Assembly (NCBI RefSeq): GCF_000006445.2
Contig: NC_006046.2
Location: 868,001-932,000 of the forward strand
Direction of reading: 5' to 3'
Length of the DNA: 64,000 nucleotides
Source: Debaryomyces hansenii CBS767
Taxonomy: Eukaryota; Ascomycota; Pichiomycetes; Serinales; Debaryomycetaceae
The notes beneath the pieces were generated by a model, which was given only the letters and a program-made list of their open reading frames with translations, was not told where the DNA came from and made no database searches. Every line of letters starts with the position of its first letter. Position 1 is the stretch's first letter. Shown here piece by piece: positions 11,401 to 18,021 of the stretch. The position numbers were made by a program, and so were the translations under genes.

Positions 11401-14400
11401 GTGGTACGCCATTTTTTGTAATTTTTCATGATCTTTTATAGACATTATGGTCATATCAAGATCCCTAGACTTTAATTTTACATGTTCAATGGAAGGTTTA
11501 TGAGCCAATTCATCCAACTTGTTATGTTCTTCAATTGTTAAAGTAGTTAATCCATTTTCGGCAGCTTTCTGCTTCAAATAATCAAGAGATGGCTTTTTCA
11601 GCTGTTCTACCATATCGTTGTATTCTTTAGCTTCCAAAATAATCAAACCTATTTCTTTCGCCTTAACTTCAAGTTGCAATTTGGTAGGTCTATGGAAAAA
11701 GTCTGATAATTCTTTATGATCCAGAACGGTGAGACATACTAAACCGACAGCATTAGATTTAGAAATAATATGATCAGCAGTAGGCTCATTAGCCAAGCTC
11801 TTCAAAGTTGTGAATTCTTTGCTGTCCACTGCAACCAAACCCTTCTTACCAGCGCTATTTTCGATTTCTTTAATTGTTGGGCTTTCGATTTTTTGACGTA
11901 GCTTTTTATGTTCCGGTTTATGTAAAACTACATAGTTTAACAAATCTGCCTTTTCTTTAATATACTTAATAGATGGATTACTTGCAATGTTCTCTAACTC
12001 CTTAAATTTATTTTCTTTAGTTACCACATACCCAATTGATTCTGCTTTAGAAATAAGATGTTGAATAGGTGGTTCCTCTGCTAACTTCTTTAAATCAGAA
12101 AGCTCTTCTTTCTTGATTGCTGAATAACCTAAGTTGTCTGCTTTAGAAATAAGATGTTGAATAGGTGGTTCCTCTGCTAACGTCTTTAAATCAGAAAGCT
12201 CTTCTTTCTTGATTGCTGAATAACCTAAGTTGTCTGCTTTAGAAATAAGATGTTGAATAGGTGGTTCCTCTGCTAACGTCTTTAAATCAGAAAGCTCTTC
12301 TTTCTTGATTGCTGAATAATCTAAGTTGTCTGCTTTAGAAATAAGATGTTGAATAGGTGGTTCCTCTGCTAACGTCTTTAAATCAGAAAGCTCTTCTTTC
12401 TTGATTGCTGAATAACCTAAGTTGTCTGCTTTAGAAATAAGATGTTGAATAGGTGGTTCCTCTGCTAACTTCTTTAAATCAGAAAGCTCTTCTTTCTTGA
12501 TTGCTGAATAACCTAAGTTGTCTGCTTTAGAAATAAGATGTTGAATAGGTGGTTCCTCTGCTAACTTCTTCAACTCGTTGTAGTCGCTCACTTTTGTGGC
12601 CACATATCCAGAATCTTTAGCCTTTGAATTAATATGATTAATAGAAGGCTTATGTGCCAATAGATAAAGGTCATCAAATTCTTCATTCTGAATAGTTTTG
12701 TAACCTAGCAATTTCGCTTTTTCTGAGAGGTGGTCAATATGAGGCTCGTTGGCCAATAAATCTAGCTTCTTGTAATCATCGATAGGAATTAATTGATGAC
12801 CGTGGAGTACCGCTTTGCTCTTTATGTGATCAATTGGTGGATTGTGAGATAATTTGTCTAATTCTTCATGATCTTTCTTTGCTACAATTGTATGCTCTGA
12901 TGCGTCTGCGTGTGATTTAAGATGTTCTAAATCTGGCTCAAATGCTAACTTCAAAAGATTTTGATGCTCATTATGTTCCATTATGTCATAGCCTTGTTTT
13001 GAAGCTTGGGCTTCAAGAAATCCTAATGTAGGATTATTCGAAATTGACTCAAGTGTTTTATAGTGCTTTTCCTCTACAAGCACAAGATCTCTATCCTTAG
13101 CTTTCTGCTCCATATATTCTAAAGATGGAGCATTCTTCTCTTCTATCAACATGTTGTATTGCTCTTTTTCAACAAGAATATTACCAAATACTTCAGCTTT
13201 ATTTCTTATATGGGCTATAGAAGGCTCGTGAGCTGCTTTGAATAGATCAGTATATTCTTCTTTTGTTAAAGTAATCAATCCATGTTCTTCAACCTTTGAT
13301 TTAACGTGGCTCAAACTAGGACTGTTAGCCAATTTATCTAATGTCAGATATTCTGAATTTTTTATAACCCTATAGTCTTTTTCTATTACTCGTTTAATAT
13401 GATCTACCGGTGGAGAATTAATTAATTGTAGTGATCTATAATATTCGTCCTCAGCAATTAATTTGTAATTCAAATCGGCTGATTTTGAAGTTAAATGGTC
13501 AAATGTCGGATTATGAGCTAAAACGTTTAATTCAGCATAATCCTTGTCGGAACATAAGACAAATCCATATTCCTTGGCCATTGAAGTTAAAGTTTCAATC
13601 GAAGGACTGATAAGTTTAGCATGTTCTTCATTGCTCAAAACATTCAATTTATTTTCTTTCGCCTTTGACTTGATGTGATCAACGGACGGATTTTGCGCCA
13701 AGTTTACCAAATCGTCATAAAACTTAGAAGGCGATACTATCAATCCTAATTCGTTTGCTTTATTAGTAATATACGCTTTAGTTGGTTTTTCCAATTCAAC
13801 TGTTAATTTTTGATAGTTCTCGTATGCATCATTCAGTAGAGCATGTAAGTTATAATCCTTACATTTTGAAATCAAATAATTCTGCGAGGGTTTATTATAA
13901 TTAACGACCTTCTTATTCAATCGCTGAAGATCTTCTTTTTCAATTATTTCGTATCCAGACTCGGCTGCCTTTGAAGAAAGGTATTCCATATCTGGCTTAT
14001 TATATGAATCATTAGTGTGCACCAAGTTTTCATGTTCATCAACAGGCAAGGTAACCAATCCTCTTGATTCCAATCTCTTTTTCATCTCATCTTCGTTCAA
14101 AAGTCTAGAATGTTCCTCCTTACTCATTATCATAAACCCTCTATCTTGAGCAATTTTAATGAAATCGTCCTTTGAAACAGATTGAGCTTCGTTCTTCATA
14201 AGTCCCTCATATTTATCATACAGTAACAAAATCAAATTATTCTCATTAGCGTAATCGTCTAATTGCTTCCTTGTAAAGCTAGTGTTCATCAATTCTTTGG
14301 ACAAGCTTTCTTTTTGTCCTTGAGATGGTGACACGTCTTCATCAGAATCAGAAGAATCAGTAAGATATGGAGCATCGTTATCTCTTGATTTTATATCAGT

Positions 14401-15702
14401 ATTAATATTCTTGAAAGACTCATCAGCAGAGTCAATAGTAGTGTTACCATGGTCCGTTGTATTAGGATTTAAGACCCGAGTAGGTGACCTACCTGCTGTT
14501 ATATTATCGTCAAGGAAATCTTCCCACTTACCGCCGTCATTAGGATATTGACTATTGTTAGACTCATCGTCTAATATAATTAACTTGGAGTTCCTCTTTG
14601 AAGGAGACAATGCGATAGAGTTACGTTTAGACTCATTATACTCATTCTTAGTGCCTCTCTTTTTATTAACTCTCAGTTTTATCGGGGTTTGTATCTCATT
14701 GTCATCCTTATCGAATCTATATCTTAGTAATGAAGCCCTCAATTTGGCTATGGTTCTATTCGAATGGTTTAATGTTGCTCTCAATGTTTCTAATTCCAAT
14801 GCAGGATTACTTGGGTCAGATACAGGTGGTATTTCAGGTTGTGATTCCTTTAATAAGCTATTGATATCTAAAGAATCCATCTCTGAATCTAAACTTTCAT
14901 TATGGATTACCGCATCTTTAAGTTCTGAACGATCCATTGTCTCCATCTGGCTTGTATTTGACTTATCTACTCCAGATAATTTTATATGCAATTGATCATT
15001 TTCATCATTCAATTCGTCAATTCTGTCTGATAACTCCAAGATTTCTTTCTTGTATGTTGTTTTCAACTTATCGTAATCTTTGGATAGAGAGGCATTTTTC
15101 AATTGTAAATCGTCATTCTGATTTTGAATGTGGCTCAATTTTGCTAATTGTTCCTGGTTCAGTTTCAATAACTTTTCTTTGGTCCCACTTAAACTTGTGA
15201 TCTTGTCGTTTAAACTCAATAAATTCGATTCCAATTCCCAATTTTTGTCCTTCAAGTCACTTTCGTTGTTGATCTGAAAATCCCGGGAATTCTGCAATGA
15301 TGAGTTTTGATCCTTGTAAGCTTGAATTTCTAACATCGTAGTCTTCAATTTAGCCTTATATTTCTGGTTTTCCGCCGTCAACCTACGGCATTCACCAAGT
15401 AAATTTTCACTAAGTCCCACCACGAAATTCATGTCATTACCCTTTGTTTCAGGTCCTAACGCCGGTGTCGGATGTGGTACCGACGAACCTAACGATCCTG
15501 AAGGATTCAAACTCTTATTAGAAGCCTGATGAGTGAGATTCGACTGGTCACTCAATAATGGTAGATTTGGGGGTTGCTTTTCATTAGTCTTATTCAGTTC
15601 GGTTTTATTTTGGCTAGATTTGCTAAATAACCTTTTCTGAATATCTGAAAACTGTCCCCGAAGGTCCTCCTTTGAAGAAGGCGGTTTTTGTTTCAGAGAC
15701 AT
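5404..15702 (-). CDS. NUM1: Num1-like cortical anchor protein with PH domain (3432 aa)
   Basis: Giant protein of 3432 residues. The N-terminus (to about 100) is Ser/Pro-rich; about 90-330 is predicted coiled coil, where S. cerevisiae Num1 has its membrane- and mitochondrion-binding domain. An acidic linker follows. From about 520 to 2870 the protein is a long series of degenerate repeats of about 32 residues with the pattern NPSxxHIxxKAxxLGxxxL, then a short EEYxxL segment. The C-terminus carries a PH domain at about 3245-3370 (GEYLFKYYRRLG to IWYNALRYLINR), as in Num1, where it binds PI(4,5)P2 at the cell cortex. Num1 captures dynein for nuclear migration and tethers mitochondria and ER to the plasma membrane. 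S. cerevisiae Num1 is 2748 residues; the extra length here lies in the repeats. Two repeat blocks are nearly identical at DNA level and listed separately. Start: ATG 15702-15700; the third codon is CTG (Ser in this code). Confidence 0.9.
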   Translation of the reverse strand: MSLKQKPPSSKEDLRGQFSDIQKRLFSKSSQNKTELNKTNEKQPPNLPLLSDQSNLTHQASNKSLNPSGSLGSSVPHPTPALGPETKGNDMNFVVGLSENLLGECRRLTAENQKYKAKLKTTMLEIQAYKDQNSSLQNSRDFQINNESDLKDKNWELESNLLSLNDKITSLSGTKEKLLKLNQEQLAKLSHIQNQNDDLQLKNASLSKDYDKLKTTYKKEILELSDRIDELNDENDQLHIKLSGVDKSNTSQMETMDRSELKDAVIHNESLDSEMDSLDINSLLKESQPEIPPVSDPSNPALELETLRATLNHSNRTIAKLRASLLRYRFDKDDNEIQTPIKLRVNKKRGTKNEYNESKRNSIALSPSKRNSKLIILDDESNNSQYPNDGGKWEDFLDDNITAGRSPTRVLNPNTTDHGNTTIDSADESFKNINTDIKSRDNDAPYLTDSSDSDEDVSPSQGQKESLSKELMNTSFTRKQLDDYANENNLILLLYDKYEGLMKNEAQSVSKDDFIKIAQDRGFMIMSKEEHSRLLNEDEMKKRLESRGLVTLPVDEHENLVHTNDSYNKPDMEYLSSKAAESGYEIIEKEDLQRLNKKVVNYNKPSQNYLISKCKDYNLHALLNDAYENYQKLTVELEKPTKAYITNKANELGLIVSPSKFYDDLVNLAQNPSVDHIKSKAKENKLNVLSNEEHAKLISPSIETLTSMAKEYGFVLCSDKDYAELNVLAHNPTFDHLTSKSADLNYKLIAEDEYYRSLQLINSPPVDHIKRVIEKDYRVIKNSEYLTLDKLANSPSLSHVKSKVEEHGLITLTKEEYTDLFKAAHEPSIAHIRNKAEVFGNILVEKEQYNMLIEEKNAPSLEYMEQKAKDRDLVLVEEKHYKTLESISNNPTLGFLEAQASKQGYDIMEHNEHQNLLKLAFEPDLEHLKSHADASEHTIVAKKDHEELDKLSHNPPIDHIKSKAVLHGHQLIPIDDYKKLDLLANEPHIDHLSEKAKLLGYKTIQNEEFDDLYLLAHKPSINHINSKAKDSGYVATKVSDYNELKKLAEEPPIQHLISKADNLGYSAIKKEELSDLKKLAEEPPIQHLISKADNLGYSAIKKEELSDLKTLAEEPPIQHLISKADNLDYSAIKKEELSDLKTLAEEPPIQHLISKADNLGYSAIKKEELSDLKTLAEEPPIQHLISKADNLGYSAIKKEELSDLKKLAEEPPIQHLISKAESIGYVVTKENKFKELENIASNPSIKYIKEKADLLNYVVLHKPEHKKLRQKIESPTIKEIENSAGKKGLVAVDSKEFTTLKSLANEPTADHIISKSNAVGLVCLTVLDHKELSDFFHRPTKLQLEVKAKEIGLIILEAKEYNDMVEQLKKPSLDYLKQKAAENGLTTLTIEEHNKLDELAHKPSIEHVKLKSRDLDMTIMSIKDHEKLQKMAYHPTLDDLTEKTKELGLTIMQNTDYEILVKSSNNPLVDSIKQKASANNLRVLDESEYKDLQNRADKPSLECIQLRAEAMGCTILKKEDHKKLEALANKPTKEQVSELASKLNLTTLSKSQHNDLVNLANNPNSKHIDLCARKLGLVTMKKDQHDKLLQLCNNPNSEFIKEAASKAGMIAIKHDKHNTLMELANDPSLSHIEKLATKKGHVVIANEDFNKLEKLANNPSEERINTLAKKIGFLSIPEQKYGELLNPNKKMIEKHASSHGFVLLSKQKHDEYNETISNPKDFILKNARSYGLVAISDEKYNEISLKANKPNKNHLIEKASLVGMVALTKNQHDQLLSKICEPRNNSSDLDFDTIVKSASHSGYELIKKEDLIEMQSLLENPTIKLLTEHAEKQNHVILPKQQFIEMERSINSPSLEFLIQHSNKNEHRLIPEYDYKDIREKIDNPSIDFIRQKGESKELVILNKDEYKDINNPSREKILEYVSKIGLIGIEKSTYDNFQETISSPSISFLTEKASNNGYTMIPQGEFDELNEKVLNPSKDYLQDKTKSIGFVLLNQSEHDDLVRLAHHPDESHLHLVASLIGLTVMESSQYDALNLQVTSPTLEHVSEKAMLLDHIVLPKNEHSSLLKNANKSLIDRANEENMKVISIEDYGLMEKSIDNPSIEHITRKAEHYGYTVIPSSDLSKLYYDAEKPIHQKAEELGMVVLSVEEFNKLTEEIASPSTSYLSGKAEVLDMVMITNDEYSKLKEHSKKTVHEIAKESSMLALPMSDLDALWCHFGMNMKMDAKALEKGQTGIFKENLQKVIEKVESPSLEHITEKLDRYDYVAVPQEKYDNLISSFNEPFEVKAKRQNIKPISSVDYNKLMEQIDNPTLESLSEKLKIHDHLVVPKSEYETLKKQVETPTLESLSEKLKIHDHLVVPKSEYETLKKQVETPTLESLSEKLKIHDHLVVPKSEYETLKKQVETPTLESLSEKLKIHDHLVVPKSEYETLKKQVETPTLESLSEKLKIHDHLVVPKSEYETLKKQVETPTLESLSEKLKIHDHLVVPKSEYEKLNDEAAEYKNNVLNKTIIETSMYEDLRDKANDPGLDHLKEKSLKYDHSLILTGELAELKSVIDSPSLDHIKEKAEKREHIVISRPEFIDLESKANESIKNRADKLSLKLIGAKDLEELQKVASESIEDKAAKVQMKIIPIDEFKNLEKSAIEPLTLKAEAANLKLLTLEEYQKLESPSLDYILEKANLRGFSIIDSKELDELRKSMEEPLELKAASRKQRIISISEFDKLQGNIANPSLEYLMEKAYSQRHRIVEAEKYDSLKSVANRSLEEHAKESDKKIICPEEYNDLLVRANKPSIESIKNNALLNGLTVLSIEEYEQLLSVANQPFDEKVKSLGLVAIDKAEYENLKSQMNKPTPEFLSAKARECGLHIMPIEEFESIEKAIDDKLRDVSDAEIIEMAENRGYRVSSGEISIEKAAPVPDLYSGISRSDLTGDFDADELTKKAANIDMVVISKQEYEELSNPRLCEQRLRDQAKELSLTLVPEVDILKMKQSIAEKDFQIFNLGRNSESDFSKEALINKLSEIDMVLLEKKDYHELKSLANIGKNPPPINLSVAELTSVASELGLSVITEDDFAKYEKLSRVVEDKDKLTEVGRKLGLLCVPKSAFVATTVSRTADVNKVTVIPTTYYNKLTRNDSLCIEKVSDETFKKYAEKRGYTHTDTLQAVPKSNSGSPEMNLVSKFSQPPPGGNIKSPPSFGSTGSYHKQMNTLTASNSIRSNLSHYSNVNSISDSLHTTGVLSMATNVSLTDKSMIPAITQVVIGEYLFKYYRRLGPLSSISESRHERYFWVHPYSLTLYWSSSNPVLTNPAELKTRAAAIIGVQSVEDNNPLPTGLYHKSIIVHSQNRSIKITCATRQRHNIWYNALRYLINRNVDDLTFDNDHFEEGDKSGNNKDGLYDIGDRHALPRPRISSTPPNILRSPSSGKIGRFHSLRN
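8221..8796 (-). repeat. NUM1 internal tandem array A: six 96-bp units
   Basis: The phrase ctcatattcactcttaggc recurs at 8221, 8317, 8413, 8509, 8605 and 8701, an exact 96-bp period. Over these six units the sequence looks identical base for base, until the last unit diverges at about 8775. Each unit encodes 32 residues with the core TLESLSEKLKIHDHLVVPKS, at about protein residues 2300-2495. Identity at silent sites means recent duplication or gene conversion. Confidence 0.97.
12041..12568 (-). repeat. NUM1 internal tandem array B: about 5.5 units of 96 bp
   Basis: The phrase tctgctttagaaataagatg recurs at 12041, 12137, 12233, 12329, 12425 and 12521. Units differ by only a few bases (aacttcttt or aacgtcttt; one gaataatc for gaataacc). 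Each encodes 32 residues with the core LAEEPPIQHLISKADNLGYS, at about residues 1045-1220. The sequence is unrelated in detail to array A but has the same 32-residue length and register. Confidence 0.96.
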
Positions 15703-15867
15703 TATCTCCTAGGGTATCAATATCTTAACGTGGTTTATAAGATATAATCTATATAGCAATCGCCTATGTGTTTGATCTGTATTTCAATTCATCAATAAAT
15801 GTAAACAAGAAGTGCGCGGTTCAAAATAAATGAGCATTGATTAAAAATATGTACATGAGAGTTCTAC

Positions 15868-17466
15868 TTAATTATTTGCGCTCTTCTGAGCTGCCTGAGC
15901 AGCTGCCTGGGCTCTCTTAGCCATGGTCTTCAGGAATAATTTGAGAACGAATGGAAGTAATAATGTAAATATTACCACCCAAGCAATGACAATTCCAAAG
16001 CTTCTTCCTAAATTGCCCTTATATGTATCGAATAGAATGACTTTTGTAATCTCGTAGGAATTATGAATAGGTAATCCATAACCATATCTGTAAAATTCGG
16101 GGCATAATGCAATTGGAGCAAAGGTTGGAGCAATATTTATAATAACCCAAAACAACATCCAAAATCCCATTAACGGAGGATATACCATAACACAGATAAG
16201 GGCCATGACTTCGTTGGCCATACCAACTGCCCACATTGTAAGGAATGTAATCATCCAGTATATTAAAAAGCCAGAGTTGCCAAAGGCCTTAGTGAAATCA
16301 ACCTGAAATGCCAATGAGGGGAAGGAGAAAAATAAACTTATGACAAAGAACGAAAGAACAGAAGAAAGTATTCTGTAAACAACGAAATGCATGGGTTTGA
16401 TATTTAACGAAGCAACACCCTTGTGTACATCCATGAAAAAGTTAACCTGGAAGAAAGTGATAATGATCATATAAATCAACCCAACTTGAGATGGAGCTGT
16501 TAAAACAGGATCGGTGAACGGGATTTTATCGATATATGTGAAGCTAATTGGCGTGGATAAAAGTTCGAGTGAGTTAGAATCGCTCAAGACGTCTGATCTT
16601 TCAGATGACGATAACTTGTTAGTTAACGACAAAGTCACATTAGCCAGTTTCTTCAACCACATTTGTTCAATAATCTTGATACTCGGGGTAACATACAGAT
16701 TCATACTGAGAAAGTCCCTGCCCGTTTCGTAGTATGACAAAATGGTATTGTCTGTAACGTTATACGATGCATCACCCTCAGAAATCGCTTTGTATAAATT
16801 ATATGATGCTTCAGGTTTCACATATATAGATGACCAATATTGTTGGTGATGTATAAGTCTTTGTACCTCGGCGTCAACATCATTCTTGTTCTTATCTGCT
16901 TGTTCCCGGATTTCTGATTGATTGAAAATGTGCCATTTACCATATGCCTTGGCAGCATCGGTATTTAATATTTCTCTAATGGTATTTCCAATGACGGGTT
17001 CAATTCCATCCACAGTATGGTCATCTTCAATTACCACCAACATATTCAAATTCTTGAGTCTCGAGTTTCTTTGGTAAAACGACCCCCAATATATCGAAAA
17101 CATCCCCAATATCAATGAACTCATCAAAAGATAAATCAATGCATATTTTATAACAATACCCTTTCTTTGCTTACCCAATTTCTCATGGAAGAACGAATAT
17201 TGTGATTGCACCTTCTCTAAAACAGTCAGATGTTTACTGTGTGTACTACCATGTGTACTATTGATACTGCGATTATCTTGATCTCTGAAATCACGTATTT
17301 CTCCTTCAGAATCTGAATAAAATTGTTCTTCCTCATCTTTAGCGTACGGCTGAGGACTAGAATTTTCTAACCTTTCTTGCCTTCTTGACATATCCTCGGA
17401 ATAATCTGTATCCTTATGAATTCCTTCCAGAGTCTTGGATAAGGAGTTAATAGCAGGACTCTCCAT
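15868..17466 (-). CDS. SNG1: SNG1 family multi-pass membrane protein (DUF3533)
   Basis: A 532-residue protein with a polar, charged N-terminus of about 100 residues. A first membrane segment lies near 105-130 (IKYALIYLLMSSLILGMFSI), then a long extracytoplasmic domain with VVIEDDHTVDGIEPVIGNTI and YWSSIYVKPEASYNLYKAI. A cluster of about five membrane segments covers 340-510, followed by a short Ala/Lys tail. This layout and the YVKPxASYN block match the Sng1/DUF3533 family from memory. Sng1 gives resistance to nitrosoguanidine in S. cerevisiae and is linked to plasma-membrane phospholipid asymmetry; the molecular activity is not settled. The gene is divergent from PMT6 across a 555-bp promoter region. 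CTG-clade yeasts have several SNG paralogues, so assignment to one copy is uncertain. Confidence 0.75.
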   Translation of the reverse strand: MESPAINSLSKTLEGIHKDTDYSEDMSRRQERLENSSPQPYAKDEEEQFYSDSEGEIRDFRDQDNRSINSTHGSTHSKHLTVLEKVQSQYSFFHEKLGKQRKGIVIKYALIYLLMSSLILGMFSIYWGSFYQRNSRLKNLNMLVVIEDDHTVDGIEPVIGNTIREILNTDAAKAYGKWHIFNQSEIREQADKNKNDVDAEVQRLIHHQQYWSSIYVKPEASYNLYKAISEGDASYNVTDNTILSYYETGRDFLSMNLYVTPSIKIIEQMWLKKLANVTLSLTNKLSSSERSDVLSDSNSLELLSTPISFTYIDKIPFTDPVLTAPSQVGLIYMIIITFFQVNFFMDVHKGVASLNIKPMHFVVYRILSSVLSFFVISLFFSFPSLAFQVDFTKAFGNSGFLIYWMITFLTMWAVGMANEVMALICVMVYPPLMGFWMLFWVIINIAPTFAPIALCPEFYRYGYGLPIHNSYEITKVILFDTYKGNLGRSFGIVIAWVVIFTLLLPFVLKLFLKTMAKRAQAAAQAAQKSANN

Positions 17467-18021
17467 TCTTTAATATTCAAATCTATTCAAAAATTACCAA
17501 AGGAGTAGGCCAGTCCCGTCTTATATATGATTAGAAATGGAAATGCTAACCTAATGCGGAAATGGGTGTTATTCCCGGTCCGCCTTATTTCCGCACTTCT
17601 AAACATGGACCATCATCGGCAGCAAATAGAAATTCCAAGGTTAGTCTTACATATTCTATTTCATTATTTATTTGACTAATATGCCATTCTGACTAATGCT
17701 CTTCGTAACCTGGATAAGCGCTAAAATCTGTATTTGTTCGTATTAGTAAAAATTGAGAAGGGGATTACTAAACCTACTATAAGCAACAATGTAACTTAAA
17801 ACCTCTCTCAATTTCCAACACACTGTTTGAATGAACGACGAATGTCATAGTTCAGAAACGAAAGGAATAATTAGCGTGCAATAGCTCTTCTGTGTATGAT
17901 TCATTTGTTTATAAGACATAGTAAATATTTTGAACGCGTGAGGCACAGTGGAGTGCTTAGGCCATTTTGACAGAAAGGTTCATAGTAATATTTTGTCCAG
18001 CTATTATAAGAGCAGAATAAG
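17467..18021. promoter_or_regulatory. Divergent promoter region SNG1 / PMT6
   Basis: 555 bp between two divergent starts. It holds an inverted repeat GCGGAAA (17556-17562) and TTTCCGC (17588-17594) with a CCCGGTCCGCC core between them, the kind of CGG/CCG arrangement bound by fungal zinc-cluster factors. No RNA gene or longer ORF was recognised. Confidence 0.4.
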
